The notes: generated by a model not told the origin, from the sequence alone. Numbered from the stretch's first letter, positions 7,507-16,788 are shown. The stretch is DNA of 64,000 nt from Corynebacterium kroppenstedtii DSM 44385 (GCF_000023145.1 NC_012704.1:2356001-2420000); one strand, 5' to 3'. Numbers and translations are program-made.

Positions 7507-8586
7507 TTAGGAGATAATGACGATCGCATTATTGCCACCGTCACACCGCACCAACTGGCCATTATCAACGCAATCCATGTCATACATGCGGTGAGTTGTT
7601 GGGCTATACACATCCTTTAGCGAGGCATTCAATTCGCCCGTCGAAAGATAATTCCGTACGAATGCATCCCGAACATTCTTTGCAAAAGGCGCCGTTGTTC
7701 GCCCACCCATCACATACACATTGTTTAAATTCCCGGCTGGTTCATCGTTTTCCGCCGAATTATTTGCGGGAGAGACTCCCGACGGCAAATCGGGGTATTG
7801 AGGGCGTCCCGACGAACCGTCCATTCCATTACTCGTATCTCCGCCCGACGTTTGGCCGCCGTTACTATTGCTGTCGTTCTGACCCGCGGTGGTGTTTTGT
7901 CCTTGGTTGCCGGGAGGTTGAGCATTGCCATTATTCCGTCCCGCGTCGCGCGATTGGGCAGAGCTGGCCTCATTATTCGACGTATTGAACCAACCCTGTT
8001 CACGCCCGAAGAAGAACAGACCCACCACGGCCACGAGCGCGACCACCGCGGTGATAAGCGTTAAAACTTTTCCGAGCGGAAATCCCGATGTCCCCGAACC
8101 CGCTCCGACCGGCGCGGAACCGGCGCGAGATCCATACGCAGCATTACCGGCGTACTGTTGTTGGTCGTACTGTTGGCCTTGCCCGTATTGCGTCGAATAT
8201 TGATTCGGCTGCTGGAACTGACCCTGTTGCGACGTGCCATACCCCTGCGCGTAGCCCTGCCCATATCCTTGGGCGCCATTCTGGGCCTGACCATAGCTCT
8301 GCCCATATTGCCCTTGCTGAGCAGCAGACGCCCCCGGAGGGGATGGCTGAAACTCCGTCGTTTCGGTCAGGTCGTAGTTCGCATCCTTGGCTGCTGCATT
8401 GCCACTACCCGACTGTTGGGAGTTGCCATTTGGTTCGTAACCGTATTTCGGCGGGACGCCTCCGTTGGAGCTCTCCCCCGCATCACCCCACGCGTCGCCA
8501 CTCCCATCTGACGAGTGCGAATACCCGAAACCGTCCGAATCAGACGTCGAATTATCGTTATTCCAGTTATCCGAGGAGCGAGGCAT
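7507..8586 (-). CDS. Gln/Gly/Tyr-rich single-span protein, paralogue of the upstream-coupled protein
   Basis: A 359-residue protein with an N-terminal disordered region rich in Ser/Asn/Asp then Gln-Gly-Tyr repeats (GYGQGYAQGYG type, about residues 95-150), one membrane span at about 170-192 (LTLITAVVALVAVVGLFFFG), a Gly/Asn/Ser linker, and a C-terminal domain with FAKNVRDAFVRNYL, an MDCVDNG...RCDG Cys pair and a terminal AIVIIS. The C-terminal domain aligns with that of 6074-7288 (same two cysteines, F-x-x-x-Y helix, hydrophobic end). The cytoplasmic regions are unrelated in sequence but equally low in complexity. It lies 218 bases upstream of its paralogue on the same strand. Function unknown. 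Confidence 0.75.
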   Translation of the reverse strand: MPRSSDNWNNDNSTSDSDGFGYSHSSDGSGDAWGDAGESSNGGVPPKYGYEPNGNSQQSGSGNAAAKDANYDLTETTEFQPSPPGASAAQQGQYGQSYGQAQNGAQGYGQGYAQGYGTSQQGQFQQPNQYSTQYGQGQQYDQQQYAGNAAYGSRAGSAPVGAGSGTSGFPLGKVLTLITAVVALVAVVGLFFFGREQGWFNTSNNEASSAQSRDAGRNNGNAQPPGNQGQNTTAGQNDSNSNGGQTSGGDTSNGMDGSSGRPQYPDLPSGVSPANNSAENDEPAGNLNNVYVMGGRTTAPFAKNVRDAFVRNYLSTGELNASLKDVYSPTTHRMYDMDCVDNGQLVRCDGGNNAIVIIS

Positions 8587-8702
8587 GGGCTTTCCTTCTG
8601 TTCATCGCTGTACCGGTTGCCGGAAGCAACACAGCTAGCTCTTAGCACGACTTACCTATAGCGTATCGAAATATACGCCTGCGCACGACGAACCCACGCC
8701 TC

Positions 8703-8708
8703 TACACT
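8703..8708 (+). promoter_or_regulatory. Putative -10 element of a leaderless promoter
   Basis: TACACT ends seven bases before the ATG of the quinone oxidoreductase gene at 8716, so transcription would start at or next to the start codon. No ribosome binding site precedes the ATG, consistent with a leaderless mRNA. The same spacing recurs at 32063 and, at six bases, at 60534. Confidence 0.45.
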
Positions 8709-8715
8709 CGACGTC

Positions 8716-9747
8716 ATGAAGGCAATTATTCAACAAGACACCACGGACCCCACCTCGTTGGCGTGGACCGACACCGACGACCCCACGCCTAGACCGGGCG
8801 AAGCGCTCGTCCGAATCCACGCCGCCGGTGTCAACCGCGGCGATGTTCTCCAAGCCGCCGGGCATTACCCACCGCCGCCCGGCACGTCGGACATCATTGG
8901 GCTGGAAGCTGCGGGAACGATCGAAGCGTTCGGGCCTCCCGTGGAGTCGTCACATGAATCAGGCTCGACGTCGGCAGGCGAAAAATCCGGCACGCAACCT
9001 GTCAAACAGTGGAGCGTCGGCGATCAATGTGGAATGCTCCTGGCTGGCGGCGGATATGCGGAGCGTGTCGCGGTGCCTGTGACCCAACTCTTTCCCGTGC
9101 CGCGCGGATGGTCACTCACCGACACGGCGGGGGTGATTGAGGTTGCCGCAACGGTGTGGTCGAACCTGGGCATGGTCGCTGACATGCAGAAAGACCAGAC
9201 CGTGCTGATCCACGGCGGGTCGGGCGGCATCGGCACGTTCGCCATTCAGCTGGCTCACGCGATGGGGCTGACCGTCGCCACCACCGCAGGCAACGCCGAC
9301 AACCTGGAGCTTTGCCGTTCGCTGGGCGCGGATATCCTCATCAATTACAGAGACGACGACTTCGTCGTGGTGATGAAAGAGCACGGTGGCGCCGACATCA
9401 TCCTGGATATCATGGGCGCGAAATACCTGGACAGCAACGTGAAAGCGTTGGGTGAGAAAGGCCACCTTGTCATCATCGGTATGCAGGGCGGCGTCAAGGG
9501 CGAGCTGAACATCGGCCGGCTGCTATCCAAGAGAGGGTCGATCACAGCGACGAATGTGCGTGGCCGCTCCCTCGACGACAAAGCCGCCGTCGTGGCGGAC
9601 ACGATCAAACACGTCTGGCCTCTTTTGGAGGATGGAACCATATCCGCGCAGGTCACGAAAACACTTCCTATTGCCGACGCGGCCGAGGCTCACCGGCTAC
9701 TGAAATCCCGTGAGGTCACCGGGAAAATCGTGTTGACCGTGGAATAG
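8716..9747 (+). CDS. NAD(P)H:quinone oxidoreductase, zinc-independent MDR family
   Basis: A 343-residue medium-chain dehydrogenase/reductase of the PIG3/QOR type. The N-terminal GroES-like domain carries the family pattern AAGVNRGDVLQAAGHYPPPPG; the Rossmann domain has HGGSGGIGTFAIQLA (NADPH-binding A-x-x-G-x-x-G variant) near residue 165. The Cys/His zinc ligands of alcohol dehydrogenases are absent. Expected to reduce quinones with NADPH in the cytosol. In M. tuberculosis an oxidoreductase (Rv3777) likewise sits next to the aminotransferase Rv3778c and the galactan exporter, so this is conserved synteny. Start fixed by the leaderless-type promoter. Confidence 0.85.
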   Translation: MKAIIQQDTTDPTSLAWTDTDDPTPRPGEALVRIHAAGVNRGDVLQAAGHYPPPPGTSDIIGLEAAGTIEAFGPPVESSHESGSTSAGEKSGTQPVKQWSVGDQCGMLLAGGGYAERVAVPVTQLFPVPRGWSLTDTAGVIEVAATVWSNLGMVADMQKDQTVLIHGGSGGIGTFAIQLAHAMGLTVATTAGNADNLELCRSLGADILINYRDDDFVVVMKEHGGADIILDIMGAKYLDSNVKALGEKGHLVIIGMQGGVKGELNIGRLLSKRGSITATNVRGRSLDDKAAVVADTIKHVWPLLEDGTISAQVTKTLPIADAAEAHRLLKSREVTGKIVLTVE

Positions 9748-9784
9748 GGCCCGACGGTTGGGTGTGGGACCCGGCCAGCCCTGA

Positions 9785-11089
9785 TCAGCGGAGAACCGAG
9801 ACCGATCTCAACAGATGGTCGACGTCGTGGGCGGTGTTGTACGGCGCCAGCCCAACCGTCAAGGCCCCACCGGACTCCGTGACACCCATAGCGTCGAAGA
9901 GCGAATCACTGTCCGCCACGCCCACGATCACTCCGTTATCGGCCAGGCGCGCCTGGGCTGCCTCCGCCGACATCCCGGGGATGATGAAACTGATGCGCGG
10001 CACGCGTTCAACATGCGAGGACTCGTCGTCAAAACCGATGACGTAGACGCCCAAATCCTTCAACCCGTAGACCAAATGCGCTGCTAGAGCCGCGAGATAG
10101 GTGTCGATCTTCGGCATGGTGGACTGCAACCGTCGGCGCCGCGTGCCCGTCGCGGAATCGTCGAGACCCGCCCAGTGATCAACCAGCGCCGCCAAGGACC
10201 CGCACAGTGCCGCCTGCGGAGGATCCCACTCCACCAGGCCGGCACCGGCATGACGGCCATGCCCCTGAACAGCAGAAACACCCAGCGAAGACGAGGAGAC
10301 AGACAAGGAAGAACTCCATCCCCGACGCCGCGGCGGACGCAGACGATCAAACATTGCCTCATCGCGGAACACCAGTGCGCCGAGCTCAGGCCCGCCCAGC
10401 GGAGCCAAATCCAGGGCCACCACGTCGGCACCCCACGACTGAATCTCCACATGCCGATAGGGCAGCACATCGGTGGCGTCGACAATGGTCCACGCTCGCG
10501 GCGAAATGCGGTGCACCGAGCTAGAAATAGCCTCCACATCAGTGACCGCACCCACCAACGCATGGGCGGCGGGCAGGGCCACAATCGCCGTCGACGGCGA
10601 TACCAGCGACGTAAACTGCCAGGCAGGAAGCGCACCCGATGCGAGATCGGCCTCCGCCCACTTCACCGTCGCCCCATACAAATGAGCGGACCGCACCCAC
10701 GGATCGATGGCCGAATCCGCGTTGCTGCGGGCCAGTACAACCTCGGTACCGATGCCGACGCGGTGGCTCAGGCAGTCCGCCAAGTTACGGAGCAGCGCCG
10801 CGCGGGAGGGGCCCAGGACCACCTGGTTGGCCCGGGCACCGACCAGGTCGGCAACAGCCCGGCGCGCCGAGGCCACATAGGAATCGCCAATCGGCGCACC
10901 CGACTTCTGACTTTGAGAATGGCTACCCGACGTTGCCTCAACGGCCGTGCGCAAGTGGGCGTTCCTGAACGAATACGTCGCCGCTGTGTTTACTCGCTCC
11001 GGAATCTGCGCCTGTTCCTGCGCGTTTAAGTACACCCAGCCCTCGCCTAACCAAACATAGAGTCCACGCGCGTGGGCGACGTCGAACAT
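9785..11089 (-). CDS. Class V aminotransferase-fold protein (cysteine desulfurase-like) lacking the PLP lysine
   Basis: A 434-residue protein. ATG 11087-11089 is chosen over a start 34 codons upstream because AAGGAAAGGTG precedes it and residues from MFDVAHARGLY match the family start. The class V fold is recognisable: N-terminal strand-helix start, VVLGPSRAALLRNLADCL cofactor-loop helix, IVDATD and a C-terminal domain (SHVERVPRISFIIPG). At the usual SxYKxxGP site the protein reads LDLAPLGGPELGALVF, so the Schiff-base lysine appears to be missing. It corresponds in position to Rv3778c, divergent from the Wzm gene. If the lysine is truly absent it is not a standard PLP enzyme. Confidence 0.7.
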   Translation of the reverse strand: MFDVAHARGLYVWLGEGWVYLNAQEQAQIPERVNTAATYSFRNAHLRTAVEATSGSHSQSQKSGAPIGDSYVASARRAVADLVGARANQVVLGPSRAALLRNLADCLSHRVGIGTEVVLARSNADSAIDPWVRSAHLYGATVKWAEADLASGALPAWQFTSLVSPSTAIVALPAAHALVGAVTDVEAISSSVHRISPRAWTIVDATDVLPYRHVEIQSWGADVVALDLAPLGGPELGALVFRDEAMFDRLRPPRRRGWSSSLSVSSSSLGVSAVQGHGRHAGAGLVEWDPPQAALCGSLAALVDHWAGLDDSATGTRRRRLQSTMPKIDTYLAALAAHLVYGLKDLGVYVIGFDDESSHVERVPRISFIIPGMSAEAAQARLADNGVIVGVADSDSLFDAMGVTESGGALTVGLAPYNTAHDVDHLLRSVSVLR

Positions 11090-11310
11090 GGCACACCTTT
11101 CCTTAGACGAACTGGGGACACGGTTCATGCAGGCCTCTACCGCTATTCGCTTGTCATTGCGACGCGTCATGATCACTGACCCACCGCACACAATAACGGT
11201 TTAGTAGCTCCAGGGTAATCTACCCGTCGCTGCTGACACGATGAACATCAGCAAGGCACGCCACTGGGATTAATAACTGCTTGTCCCATCACACAGGTAG
11301 GGTACGGATT

Positions 11311-12270
11311 ATGGCTGACATAGAACCAACTGAGGGCACGGCCGCGAACAACGCCGGCGCGGGTTCCGATGAAGCCGGGGGAATTGCGCTTCACCGAGCC
11401 CCTCAGGCCGACATCGATCGGATGATTAAAGAGCCCACCAGCTCTATACCGCCGTCGCAATCGCAGACCCTCCGAGCAGCATGGATGGACCTTGTTCGGG
11501 GCTTCCAGTCGTACGAGCTGTGGTTGTCGCTGGGGATGCAAGACATCAAACAGCGCTACCGTCGCTCAGTCCTTGGCCCACTGTGGATCACGATCGCGAC
11601 TGGTGTCATGGCCTTAGCGCTCGGATTGCTCTATTCATTGCTGTTCAACATTCCGCTGCATGATTTCCTCCCGCACGTGACCGTCGGGCTCATCATCTGG
11701 GGTTTTATCTCCGGATGCGTGATCGAGGGGGCGCAAACATTCATCGCGAATGAGGGGTTAATTAAGCAGCTACCAGCGTCGTTATCGGTTCACGTCTACC
11801 GGTTAGTGTGGCGACAGTTCCTCTTTTTGCTGCACAACCTCGTGATCTATGTTCTGCTGATGATCATTTTCCCGCGTCCGCTGGGGTGGGATTGGTTCCT
11901 CTCCATCCCCGCGCTGGCGCTGATCGTCATTAATGGTGTGTGGGTTGGCATGTTCTTCGGGATTATCTCGACCCGCTTCCGTGATATTGCGCCACTTCTC
12001 GAATCGCTCATTCAGCTGGCGTTTTATGTCACGCCGATCGTGTGGACGATGCAAACATTGCGCGATCGTGGCGGTGCCGCCGGTGAGCGCGCCCGCATTG
12101 CCGAGCTCAACCCCCTCATGCACTACCTCGAAATCGTCCGCGGCCCGCTCACCGGTGTTCCGGTCATGTGGTACAGCTGGGTGATCGTCGGTCTGTGTAC
12201 CGTCGTTGGCCTGCTCATCACGACGATTGCGATGCGGCAATGGCGTGGCCGCGTGAGCTACTGGGTGTAA
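11311..12270 (+). CDS. wzm: Galactan exporter ABC permease Wzm
   Basis: A 319-residue ABC-2 family permease. The first 80 residues are polar; residues about 85-110 carry the family helix before the first span (LWLSLGMQDIKQRYRRSVLGPLW), followed by six membrane segments. It matches Wzm/RfbD-type polysaccharide exporters and the Rv3783 orthologue, which with Wzt moves lipid-linked galactan across the inner membrane for arabinogalactan synthesis. ATG 11311 is preferred to the TTG-type start at 11281; TAGGGT lies seven bases upstream, suggesting leaderless transcription. It is followed by wzt and glfT1, the usual partners. Confidence 0.88.
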   Translation: MADIEPTEGTAANNAGAGSDEAGGIALHRAPQADIDRMIKEPTSSIPPSQSQTLRAAWMDLVRGFQSYELWLSLGMQDIKQRYRRSVLGPLWITIATGVMALALGLLYSLLFNIPLHDFLPHVTVGLIIWGFISGCVIEGAQTFIANEGLIKQLPASLSVHVYRLVWRQFLFLLHNLVIYVLLMIIFPRPLGWDWFLSIPALALIVINGVWVGMFFGIISTRFRDIAPLLESLIQLAFYVTPIVWTMQTLRDRGGAAGERARIAELNPLMHYLEIVRGPLTGVPVMWYSWVIVGLCTVVGLLITTIAMRQWRGRVSYWV

Positions 12271-12381
12271 ACGCGATGTCCGATACACACATAGCCGCCT
12301 CCGCGGTACAGGCGGTTGGTCCCGCCACGGTTACCTCCGCGGTACACACAACGGATCATGGGGACAGGAGAAGCCACAATC

Positions 12382-13248
12382 ATGGTCAGTATTGATACCT
12401 ACAATGCGTGCGTCGATTTCCCCATTTTCGACGCCAAATCACGCTCGCTGAAGAAAGCGTTCCTCGGAGCTGCCGGCGGAGCCATCGGCCGGAACGCCGA
12501 CAACGTCGTCGTTGTGGAAGCGCTAAAAAACGTCAACCTCCACCTTCAGGACGGCGACCGCGTGGGGCTCGTCGGCCATAATGGTGCTGGTAAGTCCACA
12601 CTGCTGCGCTTGCTGTCGGGGATCTACGAACCCACCCGCGGGTCTGCGGAGGTTCGCGGGCGCGTGGCCCCGGTGTTTGACCTGGGCGTCGGCATGGACC
12701 CCGAGATCTCCGGCTACGAAAACATCATTATTCGCGGCCTTTTCCTGGGGCAGACGCGCAAGAAAATGCAGGCCAAGATGGATGAGATCGCCGAGTTCAC
12801 CGAGCTAGGCGACTACCTCGACATGCCGCTGCGCACCTATTCCACCGGTATGCGCGTGCGCCTCGCACTCGGGGTCGTGACGTCCATCGAACCAGAAATT
12901 CTTCTTCTCGACGAGGGCATCGGCGCTGTTGACGCCGCGTTCATGGCGAAAGCACGTGACCGGCTCCGCGACATGGTGGAACGCTCCGGGATTTTGGTGT
13001 TCGCCTCCCACTCGGACGAATTCCTGGCGCAATTGTGTACATCCGCGTTGTGGGTGGACCATGGGGAAATACGCCAGGCTGGGCAGGTGGACGATATCGT
13101 CGAACAATACGAAGGGCCCGAAGCCGCTGAACAGGTGCGTCACGTGATGCGCGATATGGCCATTGAACACGCGCAGAAGAACGGTAGCGTGCCGGTGTCT
13201 AACGTGAAGACCTCCGAGCAGAGCCCGTCGTCGGAAACTGCCCTATAA
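12382..13248 (+). CDS. wzt: Galactan exporter ABC ATPase Wzt
   Basis: A 288-residue ATP-binding subunit. Start ATG 12382 (MVSIDTYNACVDFPIFD) has GGACAGGAG upstream and fits the family start; the frame is open 22 codons further. Walker A is GHNGAGKST, the signature region reads LRTYSTGMRVRLAL, Walker B is ILLLDEGIGAVD, and the H-loop is FASHSDE. It lacks the long carbohydrate-binding C-terminal domain of O-antigen Wzt proteins, as expected of the Rv3781 type. It pairs with Wzm (112 bases upstream) to export the lipid-linked galactan. Confidence 0.88.
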   Translation: MVSIDTYNACVDFPIFDAKSRSLKKAFLGAAGGAIGRNADNVVVVEALKNVNLHLQDGDRVGLVGHNGAGKSTLLRLLSGIYEPTRGSAEVRGRVAPVFDLGVGMDPEISGYENIIIRGLFLGQTRKKMQAKMDEIAEFTELGDYLDMPLRTYSTGMRVRLALGVVTSIEPEILLLDEGIGAVDAAFMAKARDRLRDMVERSGILVFASHSDEFLAQLCTSALWVDHGEIRQAGQVDDIVEQYEGPEAAEQVRHVMRDMAIEHAQKNGSVPVSNVKTSEQSPSSETAL

Positions 13249-13351
13249 CGCGTTCCTTATAACCCGTTATCCGGCGCCCAATTCCGCAGGCTTTTAGCGG
13301 GTTATTTCGCAGGTTATTGTGCAGCCTGTCCTTGCCCACGCGGGCATGTGC

Positions 13352-13357
13352 GATACT
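13352..13357 (+). promoter_or_regulatory. Putative -10 element of leaderless glfT1 promoter
   Basis: GATACT ends six bases before ATG 13364 and no ribosome binding site is present. This is the same arrangement seen before several other genes of the window. Confidence 0.35.
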
Positions 13358-13363
13358 AACCGC

Positions 13364-14296
13364 ATGCCTCTTTCTTCGTCGGACCGCATTGCCGCTGTCA
13401 TCGTGACGCATAAACGCCGTGACCTGCTGGCTAACTCGCTGCACATTGTCGCAAGCCAAACCCTGGCACCGGAGTGGGTTGTCGTGGTGGATAACGGCAA
13501 TGAGCCCGAAGTCAAAGACCTCGTAGAGAGCGTCTGCGCCGACAGCCCGACCTCGCCGACGCCCGTCTACCTCCCCTCGCGGCACAACCTCGGCGGAGCC
13601 GGTGGTTTCGCCTACGGATTCTTGACTGCACTCGCCCTCGGTGCCGACGCTATCTTCTGCGCCGACGACGACGGCCGGCCGGAAAACACCGAGGTTCTGG
13701 CCACATTAATGCGTGTTGCGGAACAGCACGGGCTTGAGGAAGTCAGCCCCGTGGTTGCCGGGATTGAGAACCCCGACCAGCTGGCGTTTCCAGTTCGCCT
13801 ACCCGGCACCGTCGAATGGAAACGGAAGCGGAGCGAGCTGGAAGGTACCGAGAACGGCACATTCATCCCCGGCATCGCATCGCTGTTTAACGGAGCGTTG
13901 TTCAGCGCGAATGCCGTCGACCAGCTGGGAGTACCCGACCTTCGCCTGTTTATCCGTGGCGACGAGGTTGAATACAACCGTCGGCTCAACCGGTCCGGCC
14001 TCCCTTATGGGACGACCCTGGAGGCCGCCTACCTGCACCCAACAGGGGCGGACGAGTTCAAACCCATTTTCTTCGGGAAAATGCACACGCAGTATCCCGA
14101 TAACGAGAACAAGCGGTATTTCACGTACCGCAACCGTGGTTATCTGATGAACCAGCCCGGCATGAGGAAACTTATACCCCAGGAATATGCGCGTTTCGCC
14201 TGGTTCTTCCTTATCCAGCGGAAAGATCCCAAAGGTTTTGCCTCCTGGTTGAAGCTTCACCGCCAGGGGCGTCATGAGCGCTTCACTCGCCCTTAG
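13364..14296 (+). CDS. glfT1: Galactofuranosyltransferase GlfT1
   Basis: A 310-residue family 2 glycosyltransferase. It begins MPLSSSDRIAAVIVTHKRRD, has the nucleotide-sugar binding VVVVDNG, the NLGGAGGFAYG loop typical of the GlfT family and an ADDDG (DxD) metal-binding site, followed by an RGDEVEYNRR acceptor region. In mycobacteria GlfT1 (Rv3782) adds the first galactofuranose residues to the decaprenyl-PP-GlcNAc-rhamnose linker at the inner face of the membrane. Its place after wzm-wzt supports the call. An upstream in-frame start at 13319 exists but lacks support. Confidence 0.85.
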   Translation: MPLSSSDRIAAVIVTHKRRDLLANSLHIVASQTLAPEWVVVVDNGNEPEVKDLVESVCADSPTSPTPVYLPSRHNLGGAGGFAYGFLTALALGADAIFCADDDGRPENTEVLATLMRVAEQHGLEEVSPVVAGIENPDQLAFPVRLPGTVEWKRKRSELEGTENGTFIPGIASLFNGALFSANAVDQLGVPDLRLFIRGDEVEYNRRLNRSGLPYGTTLEAAYLHPTGADEFKPIFFGKMHTQYPDNENKRYFTYRNRGYLMNQPGMRKLIPQEYARFAWFFLIQRKDPKGFASWLKLHRQGRHERFTRP

Positions 14297-14297
14297 C

Positions 14298-14337
14298 GCA
14301 GAGGGCGGGGGTGCATAGCCCCCTCTTCATTCTTTAA
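14298..14337 (+). terminator. Probable terminator after glfT1
   Basis: A GGGGG/CCCCC stem with extending AGA/TCT pairs and a seven-base loop, followed by TTCATTCTTT, lies directly after the glfT1 stop codon and before efeU. Confidence 0.4.
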
Positions 14338-14397
14338 GCATTGTCTGACCTATCTTGTCCGAGTACATTAACCATGCACGGACAGAAAAGGAACGTC

Positions 14398-15297
14398 ATG
14401 CTTATTGCGAATCTCCTGCTTGCTCTCCGAGAAGGCTTTGAGGCAACCCTTATAGTGGGAATCCTTTTCGCCTAACTTAAAAAAGCTGGCCGGCAAGATG
14501 TCTACCCCAAACTATGGCTAGGTATCGGTCTTGCAGCCCTGGTACCCCTATCATTCGGCGCCATCCTGACGTGGGGACCGAAAACACTCACCTTCCAGGC
14601 ACAAGAGATCATCGGCGGAGGCCTCTCCCTTGTCGCGGTAGCTCTGGTCACCTGGATGATTTTTTGGATGGGGAAGAACTCCCGCCAGATGAAAGGTGAA
14701 CTCGAGGGCTCCATGGCGAGAACCCTCGGCGAACACGAATCCGGCTGGGGCGTCGTATGGATCGCCGTCCTCGCCGTCGGCCGCGAAGGCATGGAAACCG
14801 CGCTGTTCATCTGGGCCACCGTGAGGTCGTCGATCGAAAACAACGTGGCGGCCACCACGACGGGCGTCGTGCTCGGGCTGATTATCGCCATCATTCTCGG
14901 GTGGGCAGTGTACAAAGGTGCAGCTCGCATCAACATGCGTATGTTCTTCGCAGTCACCGGCATTTTCCTCATTTTCGTCGCCGCTGGTATTTGCTCCTAC
15001 GGCATCGGAGACCTCCAAGAAGCCGGGGTCATTCCGGGCGTCATGAACCACGCATGGAATATTTCCCACCTCCTGCCCGAAAACACGTCCCCGCTGTACT
15101 GGATTTATGTGGTGGGGCAAGCGATGTTCCAAATCAACGTGCAGCCCACCGTCGCGCAAGTTATTGCCTGGTGGGTGTACCTGGTGCCTGTCCTCGTGCT
15201 GTTCATCCTGCAGATCAGGGGCAAGGTTTTCGCTCCTTCAGCGCCTTCAACCTCTTCAGCCTCAGCGCGGTCTGCAGCACCTGCCACCGACAAATAG
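14398..15297 (+). pseudogene. efeU: EfeU iron permease with in-frame nonsense codon
   Basis: The frame from ATG 14398 encodes the FTR1/OFeT-type permease of the EfeUOB ferrous iron importer: MLIANLLLALREGFEATLIV with the first REGxE iron motif, then at codon 26 a TAA (14473-14475) in the middle of the first loop (GILFA-stop-LKKAGR), where relatives have a tyrosine. The remaining 273 codons are intact through the second REGME motif and seven spans, ending TAG 15295-15297. Restart at ATG 14656 would lose the first two spans and the first REGxE. So either the gene is recently dead, the stop is read through, or the base is a sequence error. efeO and efeB downstream are intact. Confidence 0.8.
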
Positions 15298-15348
15298 CCC
15301 TGTTCCCTCACCGTTCACTGTTCCCCCGTTCCCCGAGAGAAAGCCATC

Positions 15349-16689
15349 ATGACATCTCACTCGCGCTCCCCACGCATCATCGCCGCGACCATCGCATCCG
15401 TCGCCACCGCTCTCACGCTCGGCGCGTGCACGGATAATCCCCAGAACTCGTCCAGCGATGACAACACCAAAGCCGACCAGACCATCCAGGTCACCATCAC
15501 CGACGATTCGTGCGAACTGTCCACGTCGGAAGTCCCGTCGGGCGTCGTCAAGTTTGAAATCACTAATAACGGCACAAAGCCCAACGAGCTCGAGATTCTG
15601 GCCGAAAACAAACTCCAGATTGAATCAGAGCAAGAAAACATTGGCCCCGGAACCACAGCAAACCTGACGACCGCGTTGAAGCAGGGGTCGTACCACACGG
15701 CGTGCAAGCCGAACATGGTTGGCGATTTTGTCGGGCTCAAGGATTTCACGGTCACCAAGGGCAAAGAAGTCACACTCACTGACGACGAAAAAGAGGCTGA
15801 GGACCGGGCGATCACGAACTACACCGCGTATGTGAAGGACCAGGTCGGGCAGCTGCTCACCGGGACGCAGGCGTTTACCGAGGCCTACACCAGCGGGGAT
15901 ACCGAGAAGGCCAAGCAACTGTTCCCGCTCGCCCGCGCGAATTATGAGCGCATCGAGCCCACCGCGGAGTCCTTCGGTATCAAGGAAGCGGGCGACCTCG
16001 ACACCGCGCTCGATGCCCGCATCCAGGACCTCGCCGCGGACGCTGGCAAAGATGTCACCGATAAAGACGTACTCAAGAAGTGGACCGGCTGGCACCGCAT
16101 CGAGGCTGACCTGTGGGGCGGGGATGACTTCCACTTCGCCAATGACGAGGACCGGAAGAAGGCCGCTGACCAGCTCAATGAGGACACGAAGAAGCTGTAT
16201 GACCTTGTCTACGGCAACCTTGAGGGAACCGACGGCAAGTTCAAACTGGACCTTTCCGACGTCGTTGACGGCGCATCCAGCTTGATGGAGGAAGTGGCCA
16301 CCTCGAAGATCGTCGGGGAAGAGGACACGTTCTCGCACACCGACCTCTACGACTTCAAAGCGAATGTTGAGGGTGCCACGGTTGCCTACGGCAACGTCGC
16401 TGACCTGGTGAAGAAGAAGGACGCGGACCTGGACAAGAAGATCACCCGCGCGTTCGACAAGGTCAATAAGCTTATCGACGACCAGAAGACCGGCGAGGTT
16501 ACTGGCCTGGGCGACGAATTCGATGGCGACCCGACATACAAGCCGTATGACGAGATCGCCACCGTTCAAAAGGACGCGGGCGAGGCGCCTAAGGAGTCGG
16601 ATTACACTGACACACAGCGCGACTTCTCTGACGCGATCAAAGGTTTGTCTGAGCCATTGTCGCAGGTTGCGGGCACGATTCTGCACTAG
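15349..16689 (+). CDS. efeO: EfeO iron-binding lipoprotein
   Basis: A 446-residue exported lipoprotein with signal peptide and lipobox LGAC (Cys about residue 27). Residues about 45-140 form the cupredoxin-like domain (TIQVTITDDSCELS...NELEI...GSYHTACKPNM); residues about 160-446 are the imelysin/M75 domain with the HxxE iron site in GWHRIEADLWGG. It delivers iron to the EfeU permease outside the membrane. It lies 51 bases behind the broken efeU and before efeB, the standard order. Confidence 0.9.
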   Translation: MTSHSRSPRIIAATIASVATALTLGACTDNPQNSSSDDNTKADQTIQVTITDDSCELSTSEVPSGVVKFEITNNGTKPNELEILAENKLQIESEQENIGPGTTANLTTALKQGSYHTACKPNMVGDFVGLKDFTVTKGKEVTLTDDEKEAEDRAITNYTAYVKDQVGQLLTGTQAFTEAYTSGDTEKAKQLFPLARANYERIEPTAESFGIKEAGDLDTALDARIQDLAADAGKDVTDKDVLKKWTGWHRIEADLWGGDDFHFANDEDRKKAADQLNEDTKKLYDLVYGNLEGTDGKFKLDLSDVVDGASSLMEEVATSKIVGEEDTFSHTDLYDFKANVEGATVAYGNVADLVKKKDADLDKKITRAFDKVNKLIDDQKTGEVTGLGDEFDGDPTYKPYDEIATVQKDAGEAPKESDYTDTQRDFSDAIKGLSEPLSQVAGTILH

Positions 16690-16788
16690 CAGACGAGCGG
16701 GCGCGCCTGAGCGGGTGCCGCTCAGCGGGCGCATGTGAACGGGCGCGCATACCCCTGACAAGGGTTATAGGCACGTGATGAGGAGGAA

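Noticed and set aside
13256..13310. Hairpin ATAACCCG/CGGGTTAT after wzt
   Set aside because: The loop is about 30 bases and there is no T-tract, so it is unlikely to be a terminator.
14300..14397. Possible DtxR iron box upstream of efeU
   Set aside because: No TTAGGTTAGCCTAACCTAA-like dyad could be found by eye.
15625..16761. 378-codon minus-strand ORF
   Set aside because: It is antisense to efeO, which has clear domains; long shadow frames are expected in G+C-rich genes.
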